Assembly (NCBI RefSeq): GCF_018861295.1
Contig: NZ_JAHLDM010000002.1
Coordinates: 248,001-312,000 of the forward strand
Direction of reading: 5' to 3'
Source: Clostridium_AD estertheticum_D
Lineage (GTDB): Bacteria; Bacillota; Clostridia; Clostridiales; Clostridiaceae
DNA length: 64,000 nt
The notes under the pieces were generated by a model, which saw nothing but the letters and a program-made list of their open reading frames with translations, was not told the origin of the DNA and ran no database searches. Shown in pieces: positions 16,924 to 25,545 of the stretch; the first letter of the stretch is position 1, and each line of letters starts with the position of its first letter. Position numbers and translations under genes: made by a program.

Positions 16924-17520
16924 TTAATCTGGTAGCTGATTTTTATATTGTTGATTACTTATTTTCTCTACAGGTTCAACATAACCATCCTCATCATCAA
17001 ATTCGATTATATCATCTAATTTATTATTAAAACGTTCTACGTCCTGATAAGTATCTTCTTCATCAACACCTACATCGCCTTTATTGCTATATTTAAAAAA
17101 TGATCCAAGTATATCTTCCTCAACACATCTATTGTTTTGCTCTGCTGGTTTTTTATTACCACTAGATTTTTCACATGACACACAATTAGTAGCATATGGT
17201 ATAAATTCTAATCTTTCTGGATCAATATCAACTCCACAACTTTTGCATTTTCCATAAGTATGGTCATCAATGCTCTTTAAAGCATCTTCAATTTTATTTA
17301 ATACCGATATCTCATTTCCTTTTAACGCAATTCCCTTTTCCTTATCAGACACTTCGGTGGCAACATCAGATGGATGATTGTCATAAAACGACAATTCAGT
17401 TGCCATTTCACTATTAGAATCTATAACCCCATTCTGTCTCATTAATTTAATAAGATCAAGTACCCGTGACTGTTCATTTACCAATTTCTTTTTAAAATAT
17501 TGTATTTTATTCTTTTCCAT
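16924..17520 (-). CDS. TraR/DksA-type zinc-finger protein (YteA-like)
   Basis: A 198-residue protein with an N-terminal coiled-coil-like helix (residues 1-35), a DNHPSDVATEVSDKEKGIAL motif typical of the Firmicute YteA group (near residues 47-66), and a C4 zinc site KCKSCG ... TNCVSC near 92-120. The C-terminal 70 residues are acidic (EFDDEDGYVEPVEK). Homologues are often labelled sporulation-related or DksA-like; a secondary-channel effect on RNA polymerase is known for DksA but not shown for this branch. A hairpin just upstream of its GAGGAG ribosome site may affect translation. Confidence 0.85.
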   Translation of the reverse strand: MEKNKIQYFKKKLVNEQSRVLDLIKLMRQNGVIDSNSEMATELSFYDNHPSDVATEVSDKEKGIALKGNEISVLNKIEDALKSIDDHTYGKCKSCGVDIDPERLEFIPYATNCVSCEKSSGNKKPAEQNNRCVEEDILGSFFKYSNKGDVGVDEEDTYQDVERFNNKLDDIIEFDDEDGYVEPVEKISNQQYKNQLPD

Positions 17521-17658
17521 GATAACAACTCCTCTAGTTTTAATATAGTAGTAATATTAAAAAACTAAAACTTCTATATGATTATGTTTTCTCATGGGAA
17601 GAATTTTATTACACTTATTTAATAATATTTATATTTTTGCACTTATAAGGATTGATTT

Positions 17659-18351
17659 CTAGATTAGTTTCAACATATTATTTAAAATGTTTGTAGAATT
17701 TTCAACTGCAATATCTTTGAATTTTTCATATTCCATTTGAGCCCCGTTACTTGCATTGTCGGATATAGATCTAATAACAATAAATGGGGTTTCATTTAAA
17801 TAACATACCTGAGCAATGCTTGCCCCTTCCATTTCACATGCCAAACATTCAAATTCAGAATTTAACCACTTTATCTTATCAATGTTTGCAATAAATTGGT
17901 CACCTGACACGATTCTTCCGGTAAAATGATTATGTCCTTTTATATTTTTACATGATTCTTCTGCAAATTTGATTAAAGAAACATCACATTTAAAATCAAA
18001 AGTGTCTAACCTTGGAATTTGTCCTATCTTATCACCAAATATAGTTGTATCTATATCATGTTGTACTAAATTATTTGCGATAACAATGTCTCCTGGATAT
18101 ATGTTATCCACCGTTCCGCCTGCAATACCAACATTTATAATATAATCAACATTAAAATCATCAATTAATATTTGAGCACAAATTGCTGCATTAACTTTAC
18201 CTATACCACTAGTTACTACAACAACATTTTTATTATGTAAATTTCCAAGACTAAATTCCATTTTAGCCTTCACTTCTTTCCGCTTAAACTCCATATCCCT
18301 AATTAAAAATTGAACCTCTTCCTGCATTGCTCCAATAATACCTATATTCAT
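17659..18351 (-). CDS. mtnN: 5'-methylthioadenosine/S-adenosylhomocysteine nucleosidase
   Basis: A 230-residue cytoplasmic enzyme that cleaves adenine from MTA and SAH, recycling products of SAM-dependent reactions and polyamine synthesis. It opens MNIGIIGAMQEEVQFLI with the family Glu; the catalytic motifs FECLACEMEGASIAQV (near residue 172) and IRSISDNAS with its Asp (near 197) are intact. Length is normal (about 230). AAGGAGG precedes ATG. It is flanked by a strong terminator upstream and a gap of about 138 nt downstream, so it is probably monocistronic. Confidence 0.96.
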   Translation of the reverse strand: MNIGIIGAMQEEVQFLIRDMEFKRKEVKAKMEFSLGNLHNKNVVVVTSGIGKVNAAICAQILIDDFNVDYIINVGIAGGTVDNIYPGDIVIANNLVQHDIDTTIFGDKIGQIPRLDTFDFKCDVSLIKFAEESCKNIKGHNHFTGRIVSGDQFIANIDKIKWLNSEFECLACEMEGASIAQVCYLNETPFIVIRSISDNASNGAQMEYEKFKDIAVENSTNILNNMLKLI

Positions 18352-18400
18352 TTTTATATTCCTCCTTATTTTATCCCAATTTATACATTAAATATTTGTT

Positions 18401-18439
18401 ACATAAAAAATCTCACCCAATGAGTGAGATTTTTTATGT
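18401..18439. terminator. Strong terminator after divIVA
   Basis: A perfect 16-bp stem (18401-18416 with 18424-18439) of sequence type ACATAAAAAATCTCAC closes a 7-nt loop, with runs of six A/T in each arm so that it works in either direction. It begins 2 nt after the divIVA stop codon and ends the division-gene transcript before mtnN. Confidence 0.92.
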
Positions 18440-18441
18440 TT

Positions 18442-19056
18442 TTACCCTTTGGCAAAAAAACTTTTTATTTGTTCCATCTCACCATTTTCATGAAAATCTT
18501 TTTCCTCAATATTTTTGAGTGTTAAATTAGAACATTCAGAATCAATCGCAGCTTCATCATCTACTCTATCATCATGAGTAACATTTCCTATGTTATAATT
18601 TTTAAGGTAGTCGTTTTCGAGTCCTTCAAACATCTCAAGCTGACAATTCATGAAACTTCTGAATTTAGTCCTAAATTTTGCAAATTCCTGCTTAACTTTT
18701 TCATATTCATCATTTACGTTAAGTACATCATCATGAGCCTTATTTAGCATCCTTTGGGAAGTGTCATTTGCATTTCTAATAATCAATTCAGCTTCCTTTT
18801 GAGCAGAAACCCTTGCTTGTTCTGCTGCATTTTGGGCTAATACTAAAGTATTTTGAATTGTTGCTTCTATCTTAACATGATGATCTAACTTTTCTTCTAA
18901 AAAACTTATCTTCTCTTTAAGCGTAGAATTTTCTTTATATGCCATTTCATATTCATCAGATACTGTTTCTAAAAAATCATCAACCTCTTCTGAGCTGTAT
19001 CCTCTTATGACCTTTTTAAATTCTTTATTGTTAATATCCATAGATGTTATTCTCAT
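18442..19056 (-). CDS. divIVA: DivIVA-family septum/pole protein
   Basis: A 204-residue coiled-coil protein. The N-terminal membrane-binding DivIVA domain reads ITSMDINNKEFKKVIRGYSSEEVDDFLETVSDEYE (residues 3-37), followed by long heptad-rich coiled coil to about residue 135 and an acidic, less ordered tail. DivIVA senses negatively curved membrane at the division site and poles and recruits partners. It is the last gene of the yggS-sepF-yggT-ylmH-divIVA string, the same order as in Bacillus and other Firmicutes. GGGGGAG precedes ATG. The terminator follows directly. Confidence 0.95.
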   Translation of the reverse strand: MRITSMDINNKEFKKVIRGYSSEEVDDFLETVSDEYEMAYKENSTLKEKISFLEEKLDHHVKIEATIQNTLVLAQNAAEQARVSAQKEAELIIRNANDTSQRMLNKAHDDVLNVNDEYEKVKQEFAKFRTKFRSFMNCQLEMFEGLENDYLKNYNIGNVTHDDRVDDEAAIDSECSNLTLKNIEEKDFHENGEMEQIKSFFAKG

Positions 19057-19073
19057 TCTTTCTCCCCCTATGC

Positions 19074-19847
19074 CTATATGTACTTCTTTATTACAACTTT
19101 CAAGCGACCCTTTTGCGTATTTCCTACAACCTCTACCAGCTTAAATTTTCCATATCCTCTAATTGTTAATGTATCATTGTTTTCAATTACTTTATCTTTC
19201 TTTAAACAATTAAAATAATTAACTAGTATTTTGCCTGAAGATATTAGTTCAACTGAACTATTTCTAGAAATATTACATACAGCTGAAACTAAACCATCTA
19301 ACCTAAATGACGTAGTTATAATAACTTTTTCCTCGAATTTTCTTTCTGGAAGAGCCTGTGATATATAATCATACTCAGTGACGTCGCAAGGACAATTCTT
19401 TATTGTATTTAAATTATTAATTATAAAATCACTAATATCACTGCAAACCGGTGCATAACATACAGAATCTTGAATTATTAAATCACCCAATTTTTCTCTT
19501 TTTATGCCTAGTGACATTATTGCACCTAAATAATCCTTATGATCAACCTTCGCAAATTTAGATTTATTTTTTATTTTAAGTAAAACTATAGGATACTCTA
19601 TATGTGTATCACCGGTCGAAAATGATAACATTCTCCTATCTGCATCTTTAAATATTCCATTTGTAAATGGTTTTATTTCATAATCTTCACTTATAGCCAG
19701 AATTTGATGCCATATAGCTGGAGGTAAAAAATCATTAGTAAATATAATTTGATTTGTCTTTTCAGCTATTTGTATTTTATTAAATATGTTAGAAATTAAA
19801 TTCTTATCTTCACAATTTATACTATTTAAAAAATGTTTTTTATCCAT
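19074..19847 (-). CDS. ylmH: YlmH-type S4-domain RNA-binding protein
   Basis: A 257-residue protein with a C-terminal S4 domain (RLDGLVSAVCNISRNSSVELISSGKILVNYF, near residues 180-215) and the YlmH N-terminal domain. Bacillus YlmH is reported to bind stalled 50S-peptidyl-tRNA complexes and to act in ribosome rescue, next to the RqcH pathway; rqcH also occurs in this window. Two in-frame ATGs lie 6 nt apart; the second (19847) has better spacing to AAGGG. The conserved place between yggT and divIVA supports the call. Confidence 0.9.
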   Translation of the reverse strand: MDKKHFLNSINCEDKNLISNIFNKIQIAEKTNQIIFTNDFLPPAIWHQILAISEDYEIKPFTNGIFKDADRRMLSFSTGDTHIEYPIVLLKIKNKSKFAKVDHKDYLGAIMSLGIKREKLGDLIIQDSVCYAPVCSDISDFIINNLNTIKNCPCDVTEYDYISQALPERKFEEKVIITTSFRLDGLVSAVCNISRNSSVELISSGKILVNYFNCLKKDKVIENNDTLTIRGYGKFKLVEVVGNTQKGRLKVVIKKYI

Positions 19848-19859
19848 CTGCATTTACCC

Positions 19860-20129
19860 TTATAATAATAGTGTAAATAAAAAATACACAATTTGTTTTA
19901 AGATCATTATAATACCAAGCGCTATTATTGGAGAAAAATCTATCATCATATTGCCAAAATATCTATCTTGAATCTTTCTACCAGGTTCTAATAAAGGATT
20001 AGTTATTTTATGTAAAATTTCAATATATTGATTTGACCGCCCAGCATAAAACCAAGACAAAGCCACTTCAATAATAATTGCATACTCTAGCACCTTAAAA
20101 AACATATTAATTACATTATACAAATACAA
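19860..20129 (-). CDS. YggT-family membrane protein (YlmG)
   Basis: An 89-residue protein with two hydrophobic segments (about residues 5-25 and 65-88) separated by the family signature ITNPLLEPGRKI. YggT/YlmG proteins are found beside division genes in bacteria and affect chromosome or nucleoid distribution in plastids and cyanobacteria; their role in Firmicutes is unclear. The start is TTG, 8 nt after GGAGGG. It is co-directional with sepF upstream and ylmH 12 nt downstream. Confidence 0.88.
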   Translation of the reverse strand: MYLYNVINMFFKVLEYAIIIEVALSWFYAGRSNQYIEILHKITNPLLEPGRKIQDRYFGNMMIDFSPIIALGIIMILKQIVYFLFTLLL

Positions 20130-20207
20130 ATTTTATACCCTCCTGAATTTTCTAAATATAGACAACAATATTTTATTGTGTCCTAAAAATCTCTTTAATA
20201 CACATTT

Positions 20208-20654
20208 TTACTTATTCCAATTAAAAATTCCCTTTGAACTTAGTTCAGTTTTCAATTCATTATTAACTTCTATATTTGATGGAGAAATTAAATATACTCC
20301 TTTTTCTACCTGCTGAAGATCCCCACCTAAAGCGTAACATACTCCACCGACAAAATCTAATAATCTTTGGCCAGTTTTTGGTTCTAGCGCAGTTGTATTT
20401 ATCACAATTATCTTTCTAGCCTTTAAGTTGTCACTAATCACCGTTGCTTCATCAAAATCATCTGGTTTTATGATTACTACCTTTGTAGATGTTGATGTAT
20501 GAATATTCACTACTTTACTCTGTTTCTTGTTTGCACTCATCAATGATTCAACATCCACACTTTCATCTTCATTATCCATTTCCTTAACCTCATCCTCTTC
20601 TTCCTCTGCCATACCCAAAAAATCCATAACTTTATTAATCACTTTACTTGCCAT
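20208..20654 (-). CDS. sepF: Cell division protein SepF
   Basis: A 148-residue protein with an N-terminal amphipathic membrane anchor (MASKVINKVMDFLGMAEEEE), an acidic linker, and the SepF core (residues 58-138) with VVIIKPDDFDEATVISDNLKARKIIVINT and the RLLDFVGGVCYALGG helix. SepF polymerises into rings and ties FtsZ to the membrane, which matters more where FtsA is absent; no ftsA is in this cluster. Preceded directly by yggS (1 nt gap). GGAGGT ribosome site. Confidence 0.95.
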   Translation of the reverse strand: MASKVINKVMDFLGMAEEEEDEVKEMDNEDESVDVESLMSANKKQSKVVNIHTSTSTKVVIIKPDDFDEATVISDNLKARKIIVINTTALEPKTGQRLLDFVGGVCYALGGDLQQVEKGVYLISPSNIEVNNELKTELSSKGIFNWNK

Positions 20655-20655
20655 T

Positions 20656-21330
20656 TTATATTACCTCCAGTTTTTTATAATCTCTTTTTCCAAATATTTT
20701 TGTGCCTAGTCTTATCATATTAGATCCCTTTTCTAAAGCAATTGGAAAATCTTTGCTCATCCCTAAAGATAAAAACTCCATTGAAACATTTTTGTATTTA
20801 TAATTCTTTAGATCATCAAAAATAGCCTTCATCTTCGCAAAATATTTTCTAGAACTTTCATCGTCACCAATTGGAATTGTAGCCATAAGCCCTTTGACTT
20901 TTACATTATTACATTCTTCGCAGGCCTTTATCAGCTCATTCATTTCCTCAAGAGCAACACCTGTCTTCGCAATTTCGTTTCCAATATTTATTTGAATTAA
21001 AACATTTGCTATTTCATTCTTTGCCCCATAACGCTTTTCAATTTCTTTGAGTAAATGTATGCTATCTAAAGAATGTATAAGATGAACTTTTCCAACTATA
21101 TATTTCACCTTATTTGTCTGCAAATGTCCTATGAAGTGCCATCTAATGTCTTTTTCTATGTTGTCATATTTTTCAAGAAATTCTTGAACTTTGTTTTCTC
21201 CAAAATCTCTAGCCCCAGATTCATAAGCCTCTTTTATTTCACTAATTTGCCTAGTCTTAGAAACACATATTAGTGTTACGTTTTCTGGAATTTCATTCTT
21301 TATTTTATTATAAACTTCACCAATTGACAA
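20656..21330 (-). CDS. YggS-family pyridoxal-phosphate homeostasis protein (YlmE)
   Basis: A 224-residue alanine-racemase-fold PLP protein. It has the PLP-lysine motif LICVSKTRQISEIKEAYESGARDFGENKVQEF (Lys near residue 26) and the later WHFIGHLQTNKVKYIV signature. Members bind PLP and influence PLP and amino-acid balance but lack clear enzymatic activity. The start codon is TTG, preceded by AAGGAGG at a slightly long spacing. It heads the yggS-sepF-yggT-ylmH-divIVA group. Confidence 0.92.
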   Translation of the reverse strand: MSIGEVYNKIKNEIPENVTLICVSKTRQISEIKEAYESGARDFGENKVQEFLEKYDNIEKDIRWHFIGHLQTNKVKYIVGKVHLIHSLDSIHLLKEIEKRYGAKNEIANVLIQINIGNEIAKTGVALEEMNELIKACEECNNVKVKGLMATIPIGDDESSRKYFAKMKAIFDDLKNYKYKNVSMEFLSLGMSKDFPIALEKGSNMIRLGTKIFGKRDYKKLEVI

Positions 21331-21353
21331 CGATCCGTCCCTCCTTAGTTTTT

Positions 21354-21416
21354 TTAGGGCTCAAAACAATTATTAATTACCCTATCCCATTTCTGTATTA
21401 ATTCTTCATTAAACAT
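21354..21416 (-). other. Possible 20-codon micro-ORF upstream of yggS
   Basis: An ATG at 21416 with AAAGG 7 nt upstream opens a frame of 20 codons (MFNEELIQKWDRVINNCFEP) that stops 23 nt before the yggS TTG. It occupies most of the gap between the DUF881 gene and yggS. It could be a leader peptide, a relic of a longer gene or chance. No family is recognised. Confidence 0.3.
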
Positions 21417-21446
21417 GAAAATCCTTTAAGATTCGTATATTTAATA

Positions 21447-22157
21447 TTATTTATTCACTAAACTCATATACTTATAAATAAAGTCACCATTATATGCTAA
21501 TATCTTTATATTATCTGACTTAGCAATATTAATTTTAACATTACTACTTTGGAGAAATGATGTATGGGTTTGCTCTAAAGTTAAATAATTATACATTATA
21601 TCCTTGTTTCCAATAGCACTAATATAAAATGGAGTTACTATCTTGACACCATTTAAATCAATATTAGAACCGGCACATAACCCCCAATTATTATAAATAA
21701 CTCTTATTCCATTTACTGATATTGCTTCGGCCCCTGCATTTCTAAGATCATTTACTACTTGAACAATATCAGAATCATGAATTAACTGACTCATAGTAAC
21801 ATTCTTATCAAAACTATCGGCGCCATCTTCTAGTTTAATTTTAACTCCCTGGCCATAAACATCACTATTTCCAATTATTAAATTATTATTAATAACTTCT
21901 TTTTTAATTTCTTTTGAAACCTGAAGTGTTTTTTCATCACCAGTATCATACTTTTTAAGCTTTACACTGGTACTATGGTATTGCTCTTTTAAACTGTTTA
22001 GTTCTGAATATAATTTAGTTCTCTCATTATAGGCTTGATCATACTGTTTTACATCTAAAAAATTGCTTTTCCCTTTAAATCCAATATTCATTGATATAAG
22101 AATTCCTATGATTATTGAAGCAATAAAAACAAATATGGTAGCTTCATTATTTTTCAT
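21447..22157 (-). CDS. DUF881 membrane-anchored protein (YlxX/YlxW type)
   Basis: A 236-residue protein with one N-terminal membrane helix (ATIFVFIASIIIGILISMNI), a coiled-coil segment (residues 38-75) and a DUF881 domain with GQGVKIKLEDG, VNDLRNAGAEAISVNGIRVI and the C-terminal YMSLVN region. It is the second DUF881 gene in the cluster, flanking the small basic protein gene. Such genes accompany ftsQ/divIB in Firmicutes and Actinobacteria; their function is not known. GAGGTGATTAA precedes ATG. Confidence 0.88.
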   Translation of the reverse strand: MKNNEATIFVFIASIIIGILISMNIGFKGKSNFLDVKQYDQAYNERTKLYSELNSLKEQYHSTSVKLKKYDTGDEKTLQVSKEIKKEVINNNLIIGNSDVYGQGVKIKLEDGADSFDKNVTMSQLIHDSDIVQVVNDLRNAGAEAISVNGIRVIYNNWGLCAGSNIDLNGVKIVTPFYISAIGNKDIMYNYLTLEQTHTSFLQSSNVKINIAKSDNIKILAYNGDFIYKYMSLVNK

Positions 22158-22166
22158 TTAATCACC

Positions 22167-22508
22167 TCATGAGTGGGATTTAGCTTTGTCAATTAAAAGT
22201 CGTCTAATAATTGCAAAGTTATCAAATATCCGACCTCCGAATACAATAATAGCGGCCAAATAAATTGGAATTCCTAATTTATCACCTAAATAAACCATTG
22301 CTACCGCTAGCGCAGCATTTCCAAAAAAACCTGACACAAAAATATCTGCACGGAAATTATGAGACATTGAACCTCTTAATGCACCAAAAACAGAATCTAA
22401 ACAAGCAAAAATTGCTACCGAAATATATGGAGAAAATTTAACTGGAATATTAACATTCCATACAATTCCTAATATCACACCTATTAATAAACCTACAAAA
22501 GCAACCAT
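22167..22508 (-). CDS. sbp: Small basic protein (DUF1290, Sbp)
   Basis: A 113-residue membrane protein with three to four hydrophobic spans: VAFVGLLIGVILGIVW, YISVAIFACLDSVFGALRG, FFGNAALAVAMVYLG and LAAIIVFGGRIFDNFAIIRR. The SVFGALR and GGRIFDNxAxIRR segments match the Sbp/DUF1290 family found between divIB and ftsA/ftsZ in Bacillus. Function is unknown. It lies between the two DUF881 genes with 9-10 nt spacings, so the three are one unit. Confidence 0.88.
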   Translation of the reverse strand: MVAFVGLLIGVILGIVWNVNIPVKFSPYISVAIFACLDSVFGALRGSMSHNFRADIFVSGFFGNAALAVAMVYLGDKLGIPIYLAAIIVFGGRIFDNFAIIRRLLIDKAKSHS

Positions 22509-22518
22509 TTAATCACCT

Positions 22519-23244
22519 CTACTTCTTTTCTATTGGTTTCGCAAACTCAAATTTATATGCTCTATTTGATTTATCAATTACAACTTTATTTGATTTTTCC
22601 ATTGTTATATCGCAAGTCTGGCTAAGTGTTTGTGGAATTGCTCCTGGGAAACTAATAGCACTTTCCAATATGTCACCTTTACCAATTGCTTTAATAGTTA
22701 TTCTTTTACTATAAGAAATTCTTTCATCATTTATAATAATCGCATTTCCAGCATTTCTTATACCACTACGAGAAGTTAGTCTAATATCATTAATAGAAAT
22801 CGCTTCTGCATCTGCAGCATTTAATTCATTTACTATATGAACTAAATCTGTATCATTTATTTTTTGATCATCAGAATTACTTCCAAAAATACTACTTTTA
22901 GGAGTTATATAAATTGTCATACCTTCACCTTTTACATCGGTATCTCCAGTGAGTATTCTCGTCTCAACTAATTCTTTATTTAACAATTCACTTTCTGCAT
23001 TTTTACCCCCTGCAGCAGTTTCATACTCTTTTGTTTTAGTATCTAAATCATCAATTTTTTTCTGCATCTCTATCTTATTCTTTTTTAATTGTTCATTTTC
23101 AGTTATAATTTCAGGTGTATTTTTATTTGTATCTGATGTTGATGCTGAATTTTGTTTGCTTATCATTTTAAATTGATAAGTTATCATAAACCCTAATAAT
23201 ACACATATAATACCAATAGATATTTGAGATATAAACTTCTTCAT
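22519..23244 (-). CDS. DUF881 membrane-anchored protein (YlxW type)
   Basis: A 241-residue protein with an N-terminal membrane helix (ISIGIICVLLGFMITYQF), a coiled coil (residues 42-90) and a DUF881 domain containing KGEGMTIYITPK, VNELNAADAEAISINDIRLTSRSGIRNAGNAIIIN and a C-terminal strand region. It is paralogous to the gene at 21447. It follows ftsQ by 38 nt. The role is unknown; the location suggests envelope or division functions. AAGGAGG ribosome site. Confidence 0.88.
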   Translation of the reverse strand: MKKFISQISIGIICVLLGFMITYQFKMISKQNSASTSDTNKNTPEIITENEQLKKNKIEMQKKIDDLDTKTKEYETAAGGKNAESELLNKELVETRILTGDTDVKGEGMTIYITPKSSIFGSNSDDQKINDTDLVHIVNELNAADAEAISINDIRLTSRSGIRNAGNAIIINDERISYSKRITIKAIGKGDILESAISFPGAIPQTLSQTCDITMEKSNKVVIDKSNRAYKFEFAKPIEKK

Positions 23245-23282
23245 AAACTTCCTCCTTGCTACTCTCCGGGGGAGATACTTTC

Positions 23283-24095
23283 TTACTTCTTTGGTCCTAC
23301 ATAAATCGCTGGATTTCCTGTAAAACTTACATCTACATACCCCTTTGCATTCTCATATTGAGGTTGCGTAATAATATTTATTGCCTTATTAAATTTGTTT
23401 TTTAAATCTAGTGTTGTTCCAAATTTAATATACATATTTCCATATAAAATCTTAATATCTAACACGTTGTTTACATCTACCGCCATTATCTTACTTGATT
23501 TACTAGTTTTTCTATAACTCTCAATGATACTAGCCATTGAAACTAAAGTATCAATTTTTCGATCGTTCTTCTCTCCAATTAAACTACCTACTTGAGCTTT
23601 TTCATAATTAAATCCAATTAGATTTACTAAGTTCATACCTTTAATATCTGATTTTTTTTGAAGCAGGTTTCCTTTATTATCTATAATGTAAAAATTATTA
23701 TTTACTTTTCCATAAAACATAGCTCTTTTTTCATTTATTTCTATAATAATCTTGCTAGGAAAAACTTTTTTAACTTTTACACTTAAAACGTATGGATTTC
23801 CCATAATTTGTTTACTAGTATCACTAAAACTATCATATAAAATATTACTACCTAAATGAGTTTTAGCTATATCATTAATTTCAGTTTTAGATGCATTCAC
23901 ATTTCCTATTATTTCAATATTTTGAATATCAAAATATGGCAATTTTATACATAATGTAATAAGCGTTGTTACCATAATTATGACTAATAAAATTAAGCCC
24001 TTTATTTTTTTCCGTTTTTTCCTTTTATGTAATAATTTTTCTTTATTTTCTATAATGTAATTCCCTTTTTCAAGATTATTACTTTTCTTTCTCAT
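23283..24095 (-). CDS. ftsQ: Cell division protein FtsQ/DivIB
   Basis: A 270-residue single-pass protein with a very basic cytoplasmic N-terminus (HKRKKRKKIKG), a membrane helix at about residues 32-52, and an extracellular POTRA domain (FDIQNIEIIGNVNASKTEINDIAKTHLGSNIL) followed by the FtsQ beta domain (YVLSVKVKKVFPSKIIIEINEKRAMFY). It forms the divisome FtsQLB-type complex with FtsL, encoded in the same cluster. A strong terminator upstream implies it has its own promoter within 24096-24380. GAGGAAG precedes ATG. Confidence 0.9.
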   Translation of the reverse strand: MRKKSNNLEKGNYIIENKEKLLHKRKKRKKIKGLILLVIIMVTTLITLCIKLPYFDIQNIEIIGNVNASKTEINDIAKTHLGSNILYDSFSDTSKQIMGNPYVLSVKVKKVFPSKIIIEINEKRAMFYGKVNNNFYIIDNKGNLLQKKSDIKGMNLVNLIGFNYEKAQVGSLIGEKNDRKIDTLVSMASIIESYRKTSKSSKIMAVDVNNVLDIKILYGNMYIKFGTTLDLKNKFNKAINIITQPQYENAKGYVDVSFTGNPAIYVGPKK

Positions 24096-24380
24096 TCACT
24101 TCCTCGCATTCCTTAACAAATTTACAAATTTATATATTAAAATACACCATTAAAATTTGTATATTGTAAAATAGATCCAGATTTAATTTACACAATATTA
24201 TTTAAAACTAGTCTCATATATATAATAACACTTAACTTAACTATTTTCATCTGAATTTCAACCTATTTTTAGTATTTATAATATTAATTTTCTGTAACTA
24301 CACTAGAACAAATAACAACCAAAATATACAAGCCATTTGACTTATTATTTATTTAAATTCATACCCCCTAATTGTAATTT
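24096..24380. other. AT-rich intergenic region with the presumed ftsQ promoter
   Basis: No gene or stable RNA structure is visible in this stretch apart from the spoVE terminator at its right end. On the minus strand ATGAAA and TATTAT are 17 nt apart near 24210-24240, a weak sigma-A candidate. I see nothing else that I can support. Confidence 0.4.
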
Positions 24381-24427
24381 AAAAATTAGAAAAGGCAATG
24401 CTACTACGCATGCCTTTTCTAATTTTT
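24381..24427. terminator. Strong terminator overlapping the spoVE stop codon
   Basis: A perfect 17-bp inverted repeat (24381-24397 with 24411-24427), of sequence type AAAAATTAGAAAAGGCA, encloses a 13-nt loop. The spoVE TAG stop (24419-24421) lies inside one arm. AT-rich arm ends supply T-runs in both directions. It splits the dcw region into mraZ-spoVE and ftsQ-onward transcripts. Confidence 0.9.
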
Positions 24428-25525
24428 ATTTGCAGTTTGCCTTGAAATATTTAAAAGTATTCCCATTGCAACCATATTAAAAACCAGAGCTGATCCACCA
24501 TAACTTATAAACGGTAATGGCACGCCAGTTACTGGCATCGACCCTGTAACTACCGCAATATTAATTACTGCCTGTATTGCTATAACTGATGTAATCCCAA
24601 TACCAAGGATGGTTCCGTACATATCTTTAGCAGTAACTGCTGTTTTAATACCTCTCCATATAAAAATTACAAACAACAACATTATAAATGTGCATCCTAT
24701 TAGGCCTAGCTCCTCACCAATTATTGCAAAGATGAAATCCGTTTGAGGCTCTGGTATATAAAGGCATTTTTGCCTTGACTGACCAATGCCTGCGCCAGTA
24801 ATTCCGCCTGACCCTAGTGCAAGAAGTGACTGAACTAATTGATATCCCTTACCTTGACTATCAGCAAAAGGGTCTCTGAAATTCATGAGTCTAGCCAATC
24901 TATATGGTTCAAGAATTGTTAAAGCACCAACTGCTGCAACAAGCGTAGAACCTATTGCAAAAAGGTGTAAAAATTTTGCACCTGCTGCAAATAAAATAAT
25001 TACAGTAACAATCATTATAACTGCTGCTATACTTAAGTTTGATCCAAGCAAAACTAGACCTGCATAAAATCCTGAAACTAATAAGTATGGACACATTCCT
25101 TTTAAAAATTCTTTTACTCCTTCTCCCTTTCTATCTAAACTCTTAGCCATAAACAAAACTACAGTGTATTTTGCAATTTCAGATGGTTGAATAGATGCGA
25201 ATCCTAATGGAATCCATCTCTTAGCACCGTTAATGGCTGGGAAAGCTAAAACTACAAGTAAAAGTAGTATAGTAATTATCATAATAATGCCAGTATATCT
25301 TTTTAAAATATGATAATCAATTTTAATTGCTACAACCATTAAAATACTTCCAACAATTGCCCACATAATTTGCTTTTTCAGAAAAAACTCTGGATCATTA
25401 TATTTAAAAGCAGCAACATATGAACTGGAACTATAAACCATAACTACTCCAATAGCCACAAGAATCATTATTGTTGCAAATAATATAAAATCTATTTGTC
25501 CCATTTTAGAATTGTGTTTTTTCAT
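24419..25525 (-). CDS. spoVE: SEDS peptidoglycan polymerase SpoVE/FtsW
   Basis: A 368-residue polytopic protein of the SEDS family, the glycosyltransferase that polymerises lipid II together with a class B PBP, here SpoVD. Motifs include DFILFATIMILVAIGVVMVYSSSS at the start, WIPLGFASIQPSEIAKYTVVLFMAK near 107-131, the GYQLVQSLLALGSGGITGAGIGQSRQK signature near 227, PEPQTDFIFAIIGEELG and the C-terminal VTGVPLPFISYGGSAL. About ten membrane spans. In clostridia the copy in this cluster is called SpoVE; whether it serves vegetative septa, spore cortex or both cannot be read from sequence. GGAGGATATAAT precedes ATG. Confidence 0.93.
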   Translation of the reverse strand: MKKHNSKMGQIDFILFATIMILVAIGVVMVYSSSSYVAAFKYNDPEFFLKKQIMWAIVGSILMVVAIKIDYHILKRYTGIIMIITILLLLVVLAFPAINGAKRWIPLGFASIQPSEIAKYTVVLFMAKSLDRKGEGVKEFLKGMCPYLLVSGFYAGLVLLGSNLSIAAVIMIVTVIILFAAGAKFLHLFAIGSTLVAAVGALTILEPYRLARLMNFRDPFADSQGKGYQLVQSLLALGSGGITGAGIGQSRQKCLYIPEPQTDFIFAIIGEELGLIGCTFIMLLFVIFIWRGIKTAVTAKDMYGTILGIGITSVIAIQAVINIAVVTGSMPVTGVPLPFISYGGSALVFNMVAMGILLNISRQTANKN

Positions 25526-25545
25526 ATTATATCCTCCTTACATCA

